Shown: positions 1 to 9,116, counted from the first letter of the stretch. The stretch is DNA of 64,000 nt from Aquisalinus flavus (GCF_022559625.1 NZ_CP042288.1:582409-646408), one strand, 5' to 3'. Notes: generated by a model not told the origin, from the letters alone. Numbers and translations: made by a program.

Positions 1-1
1 C

Positions 2-646
2 GCCAAGGAGCGCGAGGAATTGCTGACGCCGGTCTCCAAGGGGTTCTCGTCGGAACGGGCGATCGAATCGACATCGCTCGGCATTCAGGTCTTCGGCGGC
101 ATGGGCTATGTCGAGGAGACGGGCGCGGCGCAGCATCTGCGCGACGTGCGCATCTGCGCGATCTATGAAGGCACCAACGGCATCCAGGCGATCGACCTGA
201 TCGGGCGCAAGCTCGGCATGGGCGGCGGCAAGCTTGCCTATGATTTCATCGCCGAGGTGAAGGACAATGCCGATGCGCTGATGGCCTCCGGCACGGGCGA
301 TCTCGAGGCCATCGGCCAGCAGCTCAAGGCCGAGGCCGAGCGGCTGGAGGCGGTGACCCGCTGGATGGTCGAGGCCGGTGGTCGCGGCAAGGCAGAGGAT
401 GCCCTCGCCGGCGCGAGCGCCTATCTCGACCAGTTCGGCTATGTCGCTGGCGGGCATTATCTCGGCAAGGGCGCGCTGGTGGCTGCCGGGCTGGAAGAGG
501 GCGATCGGGCCTATCACGCCGCGCGTATCGCCATTGCCCGGTTCTATGCCGACAACCTGCTGCCGCGCGCTGGCGCCTGCGCCACGGCGGCGATGGCGGG
601 CGAACAGACCGTGCGGGAGATCGATCCGGCACTGCTGGCGGGATAA
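2..646 (+). CDS. Acyl-CoA dehydrogenase, C-terminal part (5' end outside window)
   Basis: The reading frame is open from the left edge, so only the last ~214 residues are visible. The first part, with QVFGGMGYVEE and IYEGTNGIQAIDL, matches the C-terminal helical domain of FAD-dependent acyl-CoA dehydrogenases, where the glycine-rich turn and the EGTN motif contact FAD and the active site. The last ~130 residues form the extra helical extension seen in the larger bacterial members (acetyl-CoA dehydrogenase C-terminal-like domain). These flavoenzymes catalyse the first step of fatty-acid beta-oxidation or a related acyl-CoA desaturation in the cytoplasm. The substrate chain length cannot be told from this fragment. 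The stop is TAA, and the next gene starts 57 bases later with its own ribosome binding site. Confidence 0.9.
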   Translation, partial: AKEREELLTPVSKGFSSERAIESTSLGIQVFGGMGYVEETGAAQHLRDVRICAIYEGTNGIQAIDLIGRKLGMGGGKLAYDFIAEVKDNADALMASGTGDLEAIGQQLKAEAERLEAVTRWMVEAGGRGKAEDALAGASAYLDQFGYVAGGHYLGKGALVAAGLEEGDRAYHAARIAIARFYADNLLPRAGACATAAMAGEQTVREIDPALLAG

Positions 647-702
647 TTTCGCCTTTCAATAGTCGTGATTGCAGTCCATCCTTGATGCCAAGGAGATCAA
701 GA

Positions 703-867
703 ATGGCCTACATCACAAAGGTTTTCCCCTATGATGACGAAAACGGGATGGTGATCCTTCCTGATAAGCTGGTTGAGGAACTGGGGTTGAAGGACGGCGA
801 TGAGCTGATCTGCGCGCCGTCGTCAGACGGATCTCTTCTGCTTTCAAAAAAAGAAGGGACGGAATAA
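703..867 (+). CDS. AbrB/MazE-like small DNA-binding protein
   Basis: A 54-residue protein with the swapped-hairpin AbrB/SpoVT pattern: an N-terminal strand, then MVILPDKLVEELGLKDGDEL, the usual lead-in of MazE and AbrB domains. I chose the ATG at 703 because AGGAG lies 7 bases upstream (691-695); an in-frame ATG at 682 lacks such a site and would add seven residues outside the domain. Such proteins are either toxin-antitoxin antitoxins or small transcription regulators. No toxin of MazF, PIN or Doc type follows: the next gene, 10 bases downstream, is a phosphoesterase. It may therefore be an orphan antitoxin or a local regulator. The fold call is fairly secure; the role is open. Confidence 0.7.
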   Translation: MAYITKVFPYDDENGMVILPDKLVEELGLKDGDELICAPSSDGSLLLSKKEGTE

Positions 868-877
868 ACCGTCCTCC

Positions 878-1789
878 ATGCAACTCCTCCTCTACTACGC
901 CAGCTATCTCTATTTTCTCGCCGTGCCGGTCATCCTGTGGCTGATGATCCGGAAGGACTGGCGCATGCGCAAGGTGCTGCTGGGGCTGTTTCTGGCCTTT
1001 CTCAGCGTTCTGGCCTATGCCCGCTTCGTTGAGCCGCGCATCCTTCTGGTGAAGGAGCATGAGCTGAATATCTGTACGGCGGCGGCTGTGGGGGAGGTGC
1101 GGGCGGCTGTCTTTTCCGACACTCATAACGGCATCTTCGACAATGCCATGCCGGTCCGCCGGATCGTGGAACGCGTGAACGGGCTGGACGCCGACCTGGT
1201 GCTGATCCCCGGCGATTTTACTTATCATCCGCCAGCGGAGGACTTGCCGGACCTGTTCGCGCCATTGGCCGATCTGACAGCACCGGCTTTTGCCACTATG
1301 GGCAATCACGATGTCGGCCTGTCGGGCGAGGACCTGACCCGGCCGCTGATCGGGACGCTGGACGCGCTCGGTGTCACCGTGCTCGATGGCGGTGCCGTGG
1401 CGGCAGAGGCCGGCGGCCAGCCGGTCAACATTATCGGCCTGCCGGACCATTGGGGCGCCCAGCGCGATGGCGACTGGGTAACGCCGGAGCCGCCCGCCCC
1501 AGGGGCCTTCACTTTCGCCATCGAGCACAATCCGGATGTCCTGGAAGAGCGCCGCACCCTGCCGGCGTTCGACCTGATGGTGGCCGGTCATACCCATGGC
1601 GGGCAGATCAATATTCCGTTAGTGACCTGCGCCCTGACCTTTGCCTGCGACACGTTGCGCTATGGCTATAGCGAGGAACGGCGCGGGAATCTGTTCGTTA
1701 CCTCGGGCACTGGCATGGTCGGGCTGCCGATGCGGTTCAACGTGCCGCCGGTCATCGACATGCTGACGATTTCCTACGGGCCGTGTTAG
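878..1789 (+). CDS. Membrane-anchored metallophosphoesterase (YkuE/YaeI-like)
   Basis: A 303-residue protein with two N-terminal hydrophobic segments (about residues 5-23 and 33-48) followed by a calcineurin-type phosphoesterase domain. The metal-binding motifs appear in order: FSDTHNG (D81, H83), PGDFTYH (about 111-117), MGNHD (141-145) and AGHTHGGQ (236-243). The spacing fits the YkuE/YaeI group, which acts on lipid-linked or other phosphoesters at the membrane; in Escherichia coli YaeI has been linked to UDP-2,3-diacylglucosamine cleavage, but the substrate here is not evident. The gene starts 10 bases after the AbrB-like gene and ends 7 bases before the extensin-like gene, so the three may be co-transcribed. 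Family assignment is firm, substrate unknown. Confidence 0.85.
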   Translation: MQLLLYYASYLYFLAVPVILWLMIRKDWRMRKVLLGLFLAFLSVLAYARFVEPRILLVKEHELNICTAAAVGEVRAAVFSDTHNGIFDNAMPVRRIVERVNGLDADLVLIPGDFTYHPPAEDLPDLFAPLADLTAPAFATMGNHDVGLSGEDLTRPLIGTLDALGVTVLDGGAVAAEAGGQPVNIIGLPDHWGAQRDGDWVTPEPPAPGAFTFAIEHNPDVLEERRTLPAFDLMVAGHTHGGQINIPLVTCALTFACDTLRYGYSEERRGNLFVTSGTGMVGLPMRFNVPPVIDMLTISYGPC

Positions 1790-1796
1790 CGCAGGC

Positions 1797-2486
1797 ATGA
1801 AACTGCTCGCTTTCCTGATCGTCTGCGCCCTTGTGACCGCAGGCGGTTTTTATGTGCTCGACCGCCATGTGCCCGACCGGTTCAACCCGTTCGAGCCGCT
1901 GGCGATCGCTGACGCGCCGACCTTTCTCACCGGCATGAAGCTGACCCGCCTGCGCATGAATGGCGATGAATGCCGCGCCGTACTCGAGCAGAGCGACCTT
2001 GATGTCGAGTTCCTGCCGGACCGGGAGACGGGCGAGAATTGCGGCTTCGAGAATGTCGCGCAGTTGCGCCAGTCCAGCATTTCCTATGGCGGCGATATCA
2101 CCCTGACATGCCCGGCACTGGTCGCCTTGGCGGTCTGGGAGGAGCATGACCTGAAACCGGCGGCGGAGGAGATGCTGGGCCGCGAGATCATCCGTATCCG
2201 CCATTACGGCACTTATGCCTGCCGCAATGTCAACAACCGCCCGGGTGGGCGGCGGTCCGAGCACGCCTATGCCAATGCCATCGACATTGCCGGTTTCGTG
2301 CTGGAGGATTCAAGCGAGATCTCGGTTCTCGACGATTGGGGCGACGACAGTGAGGCGGGCCGGTTCCTCGACACCGTGCACGAGCGCGCCTGCGAGCGCT
2401 TTGCCGTTGTGCTGGGGCCTGACTATAACAACGCCCATGCCAATCACTTTCACCTCGACATGGGACCGTTCATGACCTGCCGATGA
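1797..2486 (+). CDS. Extensin-like C-terminal domain protein (predicted peptidase fold)
   Basis: A 229-residue protein with an N-terminal membrane or signal segment (residues 3-20) and an extensin-like C-terminal domain. Recognisable pieces are the Cys-containing stretch with GDECRAVL near residue 60, GTYACRNVN near 140, SEHAYANAID (H156, D163) and HANHFHLDMG near the end. The paired His/Asp pattern resembles LAS-type peptidases (the D-Ala-D-Ala dipeptidase and VanY fold), so a metal-dependent cell-wall peptidase is plausible. That is inferred from the motif; members of this family are mostly uncharacterised. It follows the phosphoesterase by 7 bases, which fits a shared envelope-related transcript. 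Confidence 0.8.
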   Translation: MKLLAFLIVCALVTAGGFYVLDRHVPDRFNPFEPLAIADAPTFLTGMKLTRLRMNGDECRAVLEQSDLDVEFLPDRETGENCGFENVAQLRQSSISYGGDITLTCPALVALAVWEEHDLKPAAEEMLGREIIRIRHYGTYACRNVNNRPGGRRSEHAYANAIDIAGFVLEDSSEISVLDDWGDDSEAGRFLDTVHERACERFAVVLGPDYNNAHANHFHLDMGPFMTCR

Positions 2487-2564
2487 GGCGGGGCGCTTAA
2501 AACCGTGGGGCCCCGCGTCATCAAACCGCTTTTCGTCGGCGCGCGGTCTTGGCATAACGGGACC

Positions 2565-3509
2565 ATGACAACGCTTCTCTACAGCCATTCGGACTTTGGC
2601 CAGCACGAAGTCCCGCCCGGCCACCCGGAACGCCAGTCGCGCTATGGCGCGGTCGAGGCTGCGCTTTCCCATGGCGACTTCGACGACCTGATCCGCCGCG
2701 CGGCGCCGGAAGCGGCGTGGGACCGCATCGCGCTTGCCCATCCGCAGGCGCATATCGACCTGGTGCGCGCAAAGGCTCCGCAGGATGAGGGCTGGGCACA
2801 GCTCGATCCCGACACCTTCATGGGGCCGCATTCCCTGTCTGCCGCCCGTCGCGGCGCAGGCGCTGCCGTTGCGGCCGTCGATGCGGTGATGGCGGGCGAG
2901 GCCGACAATGCCTTCATCATCGCCCGGCCGCCGGGCCATCACGCCGAGCAGGACCGGGCCATGGGCTTCTGCGTCTTCAACAATGCCGCTATCGCCGCGC
3001 TGCATGCGCAGGCGGCCCATGGCTGTGCCCGCGTTGCGGTGGTCGATTTCGACGTCCATCACGGCAATGGCACGCAGGCCATTTTCTGGGACCGGGAGAC
3101 TGCGTTCTTCGCGTCATCCCATGAATGGCCGCAATATCCGGGCACGGGCAAGCAGAGCGATCGCGGCCTCCACGACCAGATCGCCAACCAGCCCCTGGCG
3201 CGGGGCGAGGGCGGCCAGGCCTTCCGCCGCGCCTGGGGCGAGCGGCTGCTGCCTGCGCTGTCGGATTTCGCGCCGGACTTCATCGTCATTTCCGCCGGTT
3301 TCGATGGCCATGCCGCCGACCCGCTGGGCGGGCTGCAACTGGTCGAGGAGGATTTCGCCTGGGTCACCGTGGAGATCAGCGCGATTGCGCGGGACACCTG
3401 CGCGGGCCGCATCATCTCGGTACTGGAAGGCGGCTATGACCTTGATGCACTTGGAAAGTCTGCCGCAGCGCATGTGAAAGCGCTCGCCTCACCGGGCCAA
3501 ATCGGCTAA
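2565..3509 (+). CDS. Histone deacetylase family protein (class II HDAC-like amidohydrolase)
   Basis: A 314-residue zinc hydrolase of the arginase/HDAC superfamily. It shows GHPERQSR near residue 19, the active-site RPPGHHAEQ near 121-129, the zinc-binding DFDVHHGNGT near 161-170, SAGFDGH near 243-249 and the catalytic-Tyr segment LEGGYD near the C terminus. Bacterial members remove acetyl groups from small molecules such as acetylpolyamines, or from proteins such as acetyl-CoA synthetase (AcuC). I start the gene at ATG 2565 because the family sequence begins there; an upstream GTG at 2505 would add 20 unsupported residues. An HDAC gene just upstream of xseB and dxs is a common alphaproteobacterial arrangement; here a phosphatase gene sits between. 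Confidence 0.9.
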   Translation: MTTLLYSHSDFGQHEVPPGHPERQSRYGAVEAALSHGDFDDLIRRAAPEAAWDRIALAHPQAHIDLVRAKAPQDEGWAQLDPDTFMGPHSLSAARRGAGAAVAAVDAVMAGEADNAFIIARPPGHHAEQDRAMGFCVFNNAAIAALHAQAAHGCARVAVVDFDVHHGNGTQAIFWDRETAFFASSHEWPQYPGTGKQSDRGLHDQIANQPLARGEGGQAFRRAWGERLLPALSDFAPDFIVISAGFDGHAADPLGGLQLVEEDFAWVTVEISAIARDTCAGRIISVLEGGYDLDALGKSAAAHVKALASPGQIG

Positions 3510-3518
3510 TCCGGACCA

Positions 3519-4136
3519 ATGGTGGGCCGAATCATAACCGCGCGCCACGGGCGCCCCAATCTCGACCGGAACGTGCGGATCACCGCGCGGGAGTATGGCG
3601 ACTGGTGGGCGCGATATGATGAAAGCGGGCTTTATCCCGACGAGGAACCGCCGCGCAGCCTGATCGATGCTGCCGCCAATTGCGAGCATGTGCTGTGTTC
3701 GACCCTGCCCCGCGCCATCGAGACCGCTGACCATATCGTCGAGGGGGCCCGCATCGTGCCGCAGGACGCGCTGTTCGTCGAAGCGCCGCTGCCGCCGCCG
3801 CCAGTACCGTGGATCAGGTTGCGGCCCGGCACGTGGGGCGTGGTCTCTCGCACCTTCTGGTTCCTCGGCTATGCGCCCGATGAGACGGAAAACCACGTCG
3901 CCGCCTGGCGCCGGGTGTCGCAGATCGCCGACCGGCTTATCGACCTCTCGGCGGAAGGCGACGTGCTGCTGTGCGCTCATGGCTATCTCAACTGGATGAT
4001 CGATCGGCATATGTGCAAGAAACGCCGCTGGGCGCGGGTCGACCACCAGGGCGGCAATGATTACTGGTCGTGGCGCGCCTATGAGATGGAAGCGCCGGAA
4101 TCGCAAGCGAATGGCAAGCCGGCGGTGGCGGAATAA
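3519..4136 (+). CDS. Histidine phosphatase family protein
   Basis: A 205-residue protein of the phosphoglycerate-mutase-like phosphatase superfamily. The phospho-accepting histidine lies in the N-terminal ARHGRPNLD (R9, H10, G11), and the second catalytic histidine is in LCAHGYLNW near residue 153. The substrate-specific middle part carries WWARYDESG, similar to small bacterial histidine phosphatases, but gives no clue to substrate. The gene begins 9 bases after the HDAC-like gene and ends 50 bases before xseB, so it probably belongs to the same transcript. A basic stretch (KKRRW) close to the C terminus is unusual but not diagnostic. Confidence 0.85.
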   Translation: MVGRIITARHGRPNLDRNVRITAREYGDWWARYDESGLYPDEEPPRSLIDAAANCEHVLCSTLPRAIETADHIVEGARIVPQDALFVEAPLPPPPVPWIRLRPGTWGVVSRTFWFLGYAPDETENHVAAWRRVSQIADRLIDLSAEGDVLLCAHGYLNWMIDRHMCKKRRWARVDHQGGNDYWSWRAYEMEAPESQANGKPAVAE

Positions 4137-4186
4137 CACCCGGTCCTGTGAAAATCAGGAGCCCGGCCCTAACCCAGGAGGAAAGA

Positions 4187-4429
4187 ATGGCGGACAAGAA
4201 GAATATCGCCGGCCTGTCTTTCGAGGCAGCGCTGCAGGAACTGGAAGGCATCGTCTCGACGCTGGAAAAAGGCGACGCCCCGCTGGAGACGTCGATCGAG
4301 CTGTATGAGCGCGGCGCGGTGCTTAAGGCCCATTGCGAGAAAAAGCTGAAGGATGCCAAGGAAAAGGTCGACAAGATCATGCTGAGCGAGACCGGCGAGG
4401 TACGGACCGAACCGGCGTCGTTTGAGTGA
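4187..4429 (+). CDS. xseB: Exodeoxyribonuclease VII small subunit
   Basis: An 80-residue, mostly helical and charged protein with the XseB core: [20 protein letters not shown] followed by [14 protein letters not shown]. XseB binds in several copies to XseA to form exonuclease VII, which degrades single-stranded DNA to short oligonucleotides. The start at 4187 is supported by AGGAGGAAAG just upstream (4176-4185); a longer frame from 4148 has no such site. The xseA gene is not in this window. The gene is followed, after 132 bases, by dxs, the usual neighbour in alphaproteobacteria. Confidence 0.95.
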   Translation: MADKKNIAGLSFEAALQELEGIVSTLEKGDAPLETSIELYERGAVLKAHCEKKLKDAKEKVDKIMLSETGEVRTEPASFE

Positions 4430-4561
4430 GGACCGGCGATGGCGACACTTTGCCATCACTTTTCTCGCTCTTTTCAAACCCTTGCCGCAAGCGTGGCTTG
4501 ATTTCGCCCCATAGGACTGTGAAACTCCTGTGACGCTATTAGATAGTAACGGATAAAACCT

Positions 4562-6484
4562 ATGGCTGTTGAAACCCCGCTCCTCGATAAAGTGACCCTG
4601 CCGGCCGATCTGCGCGATCTCGATCGCAGCCAGCTGCGGCAACTGGCCGATGAGTTGCGGGAAGAGGTGATTGATGCGGTCTCGGTCACCGGCGGGCATC
4701 TGGGGGCCGGGCTCGGCGTGGTCGAGCTGACCGTGGCGCTGCATTATCTGTTCAACACGCCGGACGACAAGCTGATCTGGGATGTCGGCCACCAGTGCTA
4801 TCCGCACAAGATCCTGACCGGGCGGCGCGACCGCATCCGCACCCTGCGCCAGGAAGGCGGCCTGTCGGGCTTCACCAGGCGCGTCGAGAGTGAATATGAC
4901 CCGTTCGGCGCAGCCCATGCGGCTACGTCGATCTCGGCGGCCCTCGGCATGGCGGTCGCCCGCGACATGAAGGGCGAGGACAATCGCGTCATCGCCGTGA
5001 TCGGCGACGGGTCGATGTCCGCCGGCATGGCCTATGAGGCGATGAACAATGCCGGCGATCTCGGCAAGCGGCTGACGGTCATCCTCAACGACAACGACAT
5101 GTCGATCGCCCCGCCGGTCGGCGCGATGAGTGCCTATCTCGCCCGCGCGGCCTCGTCCGGCGCCTATCAGGGCTTCCGCTCTTTTGCCAAGCAACTGGCC
5201 AAGAAGCTGCCCAAGACGCTGTATGAAAAAGCGGCGAAGGCTGAGGAATATTCCCGCGCCATGGTCACCGGCGGCACGCTGTTCGAGGAACTGGGTTTCT
5301 ATTATGTCGGCCCGATCGACGGTCACAACATGGATCACCTGATCGACGTGCTGGAAAACGTTCGCGACATCGACGATGGCCCGGTGCTGGTTCATGTCGT
5401 GACCCAGAAGGGCAAGGGCTATGCCCCGGCGGAGACCTCTGCTGACAAATATCACGGCGTCGCCAAGTTCGACGTCATCTCCGGCAAGCAGCACAAAGGC
5501 AAATCCAACGCGCCGTCCTATACGTCCGTATTCGGACAGCAGCTGGTCGAGGAAGGCCGCCGCGACGAGAAAATCGTCGGCATCACCGCCGCCATGCCGG
5601 ACGGCACCGGCCTGACCAAGTTCATGGAAGAATTCCCCGACCGCACCTTCGATGTCGGCATTGCCGAACAGCATGCGGTCACCTTCGCCGCCGGTCTCGC
5701 TGCCGAGGGGTTGAAGCCCTATGCGGCGATCTATTCGACCTTCCTGCAGCGCGCCTATGACAGCGTGGTGCATGATGTCGCCCTGCAGAACCTGCCGGTG
5801 CGCTTCCCGCTCGACCGGGCCGGGCTGGTCGGCGCCGATGGCGCGACCCATGCCGGCGCGTTCGATCTCGCCTATCTCGGCTGCCTGCCGAACATGGTGA
5901 TCATGGCGGCGGGCGACGAGGCGGAGCTGGTCCACATGACCCATACCTCGGCGATGTATGACGAGGGCCCGATCGCGTTCCGCTTCCCGCGCGGCGAAGG
6001 GATCGGCGTGGAAATGCCGGAGAGGCCGCTGGTGCTGGAGCTCGGCAAGGGCCGCATCGTCAAGGAAGGCACCAAGGTCGCGCTCCTGTCGCTTGGCGGA
6101 CGCCTGGGCGAATGCCTGAAGGCCGCCGACATGCTGGGCGCGCAGGGCCTGTCGACCACTGTCGCCGATGCCCGCTTTGCCAAGCCGCTCGACCACGATT
6201 TGGTCCGACGGCTGGTCAAGGAGCATGAAGTGGTGATCACCGTCGAGGAGGGCTCACAGGGCGGCTTCGGCGCTTTCGTGCTGCACTATCTCTCGGACGA
6301 AGGCCTGCTGGATGGCGGGCTGAAGATCCGTACGCTGACGCTGCCCGATTTCTATCAGGACCATGCCAGCCCGGCGCGGATGTATGAAGAGGCGGGCCTC
6401 GATGCCATGGGCATCGCCAATGCCGCCCGCCGTGCCCTCGGCATGGAAAAGATGATCGTGCAGGCGGGCGACATCAGAGCGTAA
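4562..6484 (+). CDS. dxs: 1-deoxy-D-xylulose-5-phosphate synthase
   Basis: A 640-residue thiamine-diphosphate enzyme that joins pyruvate and glyceraldehyde 3-phosphate, the first step of the MEP isoprenoid pathway. Visible landmarks are [18 protein letters not shown] near residue 46, the catalytic-region histidine in [15 protein letters not shown] near 80, the cofactor-binding [15 protein letters not shown] followed by [11 protein letters not shown] (about 152-185), and the transketolase-like [15 protein letters not shown] in the middle domain. Length is standard. The gene ends 6 bases before a two-hairpin intergenic repeat whose first stem is followed by a run of T residues and could act as a terminator. 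Its product feeds ubiquinone side-chain synthesis, in which UbiA, also in this window, takes part. Confidence 0.97.
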   Translation: MAVETPLLDKVTLPADLRDLDRSQLRQLADELREEVIDAVSVTGGHLGAGLGVVELTVALHYLFNTPDDKLIWDVGHQCYPHKILTGRRDRIRTLRQEGGLSGFTRRVESEYDPFGAAHAATSISAALGMAVARDMKGEDNRVIAVIGDGSMSAGMAYEAMNNAGDLGKRLTVILNDNDMSIAPPVGAMSAYLARAASSGAYQGFRSFAKQLAKKLPKTLYEKAAKAEEYSRAMVTGGTLFEELGFYYVGPIDGHNMDHLIDVLENVRDIDDGPVLVHVVTQKGKGYAPAETSADKYHGVAKFDVISGKQHKGKSNAPSYTSVFGQQLVEEGRRDEKIVGITAAMPDGTGLTKFMEEFPDRTFDVGIAEQHAVTFAAGLAAEGLKPYAAIYSTFLQRAYDSVVHDVALQNLPVRFPLDRAGLVGADGATHAGAFDLAYLGCLPNMVIMAAGDEAELVHMTHTSAMYDEGPIAFRFPRGEGIGVEMPERPLVLELGKGRIVKEGTKVALLSLGGRLGECLKAADMLGAQGLSTTVADARFAKPLDHDLVRRLVKEHEVVITVEEGSQGGFGAFVLHYLSDEGLLDGGLKIRTLTLPDFYQDHASPARMYEEAGLDAMGIANAARRALGMEKMIVQAGDIRA

Positions 6485-6490
6485 GACCCA

Positions 6491-6588
6491 GATCATTTCA
6501 GCGTTCTATCGAAACGCTGAAATGATCCTGTCTCCTTTTTTGTCGCGTTTCCTGACGGTGAACCGGTTTCCACTTCACCGGGAAACGC
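6491..6588. repeat. Two-hairpin intergenic repeat, copy 1
   Basis: Between dxs and the reverse-strand Dabb gene. Hairpin A has perfect 15-base arms (6491-6505 and 6513-6527) and a 7-base loop. Hairpin B pairs GCGTTTCC (6545-6552) with GGAAACGC (6581-6588) outside, and CGGTGAA (6556-6562) with TTCACCG (6574-6580) inside, with a 3-base bulge. A second copy lies at 48668-48765. Hairpin B and its loop are almost identical in both, while hairpin A differs by two paired positions that stay complementary. The element has the size and location of REP/BIME-like repeats. The T-run at 6535-6541 could also let this copy terminate dxs transcription. Confidence 0.85.
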
Positions 6589-6602
6589 TTTAGTCGGCCT
6601 GC

Positions 6603-7025
6603 CTATTCTGTTTCGGCGCCGCCGATGATGGTCAGGCTGCCCGCCGGGATCGTGGAATCGAATACCCGCACGCTGGCCCAGTTGCCGCTCAACTCCTCGA
6701 TGAACTGCTTGTGGGCGTCGGTCACCTGATAGGCGTCCTGCGCGGCGACGCTCTCGAACACCAGCGTCAGGGCGACATCGAATGTCAGATCATTGACATC
6801 GCGCTGCTTGCTCTCGTCGCGGATACTGGCGGTGTAGACGAGGATGCCGTCATGGGGCGCCAGATAAGTCTCGAAACCGTCGATCAGCGCCTGTTTGGCG
6901 TCGTCGCTCTTGTCGGTCAGTTCAAAAAAGACAAGGTGGGAATACATTTCATCCTCCGCATTGGCGGCTGTAAAGGGTGCGGCAAAGATCAGTGTCAGGA
7001 TTGCCAGGAAACGCATCATTTTCAT
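6603..7025 (-). CDS. Exported Dabb (stress-responsive A/B barrel) domain protein
   Basis: A 140-residue protein with a typical signal peptide (residues 1-23, ending AANA) and then a single Dabb ferredoxin-like barrel domain: YSHLVFFEL at its start, LVYTASIRDESKQRD in the middle and DAHKQFIEEL near the end. Dabb proteins are dimeric alpha/beta barrels found in stress proteins and in some cyclases and decarboxylases; no catalytic residue can be named here. The start codon overlaps the stop of the upstream serine hydrolase by 4 bases (ATGA), so the two are almost certainly translated from one mRNA and may work on the same periplasmic process. Confidence 0.8.
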   Translation of the reverse strand: MKMMRFLAILTLIFAAPFTAANAEDEMYSHLVFFELTDKSDDAKQALIDGFETYLAPHDGILVYTASIRDESKQRDVNDLTFDVALTLVFESVAAQDAYQVTDAHKQFIEELSGNWASVRVFDSTIPAGSLTIIGGAETE

Positions 7026-8305
7026 TCTCCATTTGGTTGAGGCGCGGCGAAGGCCGAGCCGGCATAGACGGCATCGCGGAAGGCCTTGTGCAGGCCGATT
7101 TCATCGAAGGGCACTTTCTGGACCAGCAGGACGGCGGCAAGATCATTGGCCGGATCGACCCAGAACAGGGTCGAGGCATAGCCATCCCAGAAGAACTCGC
7201 CGACCGCGCCTGACGCCTCGTATGATTTCAGAGGCGGCGCGATACGCACGGCAAAGTTCAGGCCGAACCCGGCCTGGCCCTTGTTGCGCAGCCAGTTCAC
7301 GTCCTGCACGGTGGCGGGCAGGTGGTCCGTCGCCATCAACTCGACCGTTTCGGCCTCAAGGATGCGCGCGCCGTCGAGCGCGCCGCCATTCAGCAGCATG
7401 CGGGCAAAGCGCATATAGTCGTCGATCTCCATGACGAGGCCGAAACCGCCAGCCTGAAAGGCGCTGCGATTATAGACGCCGGCATAGGCCTGGATGTCGG
7501 GGACGCGCTCCAGCGTGCCCGAGGCGTCGGAATAGAAGCCGGCGAGGCGCTCGCGGTCTTCGGGCGCGACATAGCGCGTCGCGCTGTCCATGCCGAGGGG
7601 CTCGAAGATGGTCTCGCGCAGATAGGTGTCGAACTCCTGACCGGAGAGCACCTCGACGAGGCGCGCCTGGACCGAGACCGAGGCGCTGTATTTCCATTCG
7701 CCGCCGGGCTGGTAATAGAGCGGCTGGGAGGCAATGTTCTGGCTGAACTCGTCCAGCGTCTGGCTGTTATCCATCACCCCGGCCTCGCGGTAGAGATGGG
7801 CTGGATATTCCTTCATCTCGCTGGCATAGCCGAGGCCCGCCGTGTGGCGCAGGATGTCGATGACTTTTATCGCGCGCTTCGCTGGTTCGAACACCGGCTC
7901 GCCATCGGCATCGAACCCGGCGAAGACCGTCATGTCGGCAAATTCCGGCAGATAGTCCGACAGCGGATCGTCGAGGTCGAACTTGCCGTCCTCCCACAGG
8001 GTCATGAGGGCAACGCCGGTGACGGGCTTGGTCATGGAATAGATCTGGAACAGCGTGTCGCGGCTCATCGCGCGGCCTGCCTCGCGGTCGGCCATGCCGA
8101 AACTGCCGGCATAGACTTCTTCGCCGTCCTGCCAGACGAGCGCCGTCGCCCCGGCAATCCTGCCGGTCTCGACATAAGCCTGCAGCGTCTCGTCGATGAC
8201 CGCATCCTGGACCGTGAAGGCGGATTCCTGAGCGTGGGCGGTGGTCATGCCCCCGCCTGATGTGAGCAGGGCAGCGGACAGGAGTGCCGCGAGTGGGTTT
8301 TTCAT
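7022..8305 (-). CDS. Exported serine hydrolase, beta-lactamase class C/esterase family
   Basis: A 427-residue protein with a signal peptide (cleavage likely after AHA near residue 25). The penicillin-binding-protein fold is shown by the nucleophile motif SMTK (S90 to K93) and the YSA motif (Y206). The family includes class C beta-lactamases, D-amino-acid peptidases and EstB-type esterases. Sequences such as GRIAGATALVWQDGEEVY and DILRHTAGLGYAS are closer to the esterase/peptidase branch than to true AmpC, so drug resistance should not be assumed. It is the first gene of a two-gene operon with the Dabb protein, inserted between dxs and tlyA on the opposite strand. Confidence 0.85.
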   Translation of the reverse strand: MKNPLAALLSAALLTSGGGMTTAHAQESAFTVQDAVIDETLQAYVETGRIAGATALVWQDGEEVYAGSFGMADREAGRAMSRDTLFQIYSMTKPVTGVALMTLWEDGKFDLDDPLSDYLPEFADMTVFAGFDADGEPVFEPAKRAIKVIDILRHTAGLGYASEMKEYPAHLYREAGVMDNSQTLDEFSQNIASQPLYYQPGGEWKYSASVSVQARLVEVLSGQEFDTYLRETIFEPLGMDSATRYVAPEDRERLAGFYSDASGTLERVPDIQAYAGVYNRSAFQAGGFGLVMEIDDYMRFARMLLNGGALDGARILEAETVELMATDHLPATVQDVNWLRNKGQAGFGLNFAVRIAPPLKSYEASGAVGEFFWDGYASTLFWVDPANDLAAVLLVQKVPFDEIGLHKAFRDAVYAGSAFAAPQPNGE

Positions 8306-8384
8306 TCATTCCTCCTCTTTTGGCCCAGCATAAGGGAAGTGCGGGCGGGATGACCAGCCTGCAAAACCGGGCTATAGACCGGCC

Positions 8385-9116
8385 ATGCGTCTTGACCTTC
8401 ATCTCGTTGAAAGCGGCCTGTGCGAGAGCCGCGCCCGCGCCCAGTCGGCGATTGCCGCCGGGCTGGTGCGGGTCAATGGCACCGTCGCCGACAAGCCCTC
8501 GCGCAAGATCGGCGCTGGCGATGAGGTGACACTGTCGGGGGAGGTGCTGCGCTGGGTCTCGCGCGGCGGGCTGAAGCTGGAAAAGGCGCTGGAATACTTC
8601 GGCGTCGATCCGGCGGGGATGATTTGCCTCGACCTTGGCGCGTCGACCGGCGGGTTCTGCGATGTGCTGCTGGCGGGCGGGGCGGCGAAGATCCATGCCG
8701 TGGATGTCGGCCATGGCCAGTTGCATGACAGGATCGCCGGCGACAGCCGAGTGGTGAATCTCGAAAAGACCCACGCTAAGGACCTGTCGCCCGCTCTGGT
8801 GGCTGAGCCGCTCGACCTGGTCGTCACGGATGTGTCCTTCATCAGCCTGAAGAAGGCCTTGCCGCCGGCTCTTGACTTGATCCGCCCCGGCGGCCATTGC
8901 CTCGCTCTCGTCAAACCGCAATTCGAGGTCGGCCGCGGCGAGATCGGCAAGGGCGGGCTGGTGCGCCCGGGCCGCGAGAATGCCGAAGGCGTTGCCGAGG
9001 CGATGCTGGACTGGATCGCGGGAGAGGGGTTCGAGCCGCTCGGCTGGTGCGAGAGCCCGATTGCGGGCGGCGATGGTAACAGGGAGTTCTTGATTGGTGC
9101 CCGGAAGAAGACATAA
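8385..9116 (+). CDS. tlyA: TlyA family rRNA (cytidine-2'-O)-methyltransferase
   Basis: A 243-residue protein. Residues 1-60 are an S4 RNA-binding domain (RLDLHLVESGLCESRARAQ) and the rest is an FtsJ-like Rossmann methyltransferase with the SAM-binding DLGASTGGFCDVLL near residue 81 and VTDVSFISL near 145. TlyA of mycobacteria 2'-O-methylates 16S and 23S rRNA; the older name haemolysin A is misleading. Position downstream of dxs is conserved in alphaproteobacteria, although here a two-gene reverse-strand insert separates them. Its 3' end overlaps the following RNA methyltransferase gene by 23 bases, which suggests translational coupling of two RNA-modification enzymes. Confidence 0.93.
   Translation: MRLDLHLVESGLCESRARAQSAIAAGLVRVNGTVADKPSRKIGAGDEVTLSGEVLRWVSRGGLKLEKALEYFGVDPAGMICLDLGASTGGFCDVLLAGGAAKIHAVDVGHGQLHDRIAGDSRVVNLEKTHAKDLSPALVAEPLDLVVTDVSFISLKKALPPALDLIRPGGHCLALVKPQFEVGRGEIGKGGLVRPGRENAEGVAEAMLDWIAGEGFEPLGWCESPIAGGDGNREFLIGARKKT

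Noticed and set aside
4430..4561. Missing ispA between xseB and dxs as a notable deletion
   Set aside because: xseB directly before dxs is common in alphaproteobacteria, so absence of ispA here is not unusual.
4169..6226. Long reverse-strand frame of 685 codons opposite xseB and dxs
   Set aside because: It is the antisense shadow of two secure genes in a high-GC sequence; the translation has no recognisable motif and is full of His, Arg and Gln.
7022..8305. Antibiotic-resistance beta-lactamase
   Set aside because: The SxxK and YxA motifs fit a broad serine-hydrolase family, and the rest favours the esterase/peptidase branch.
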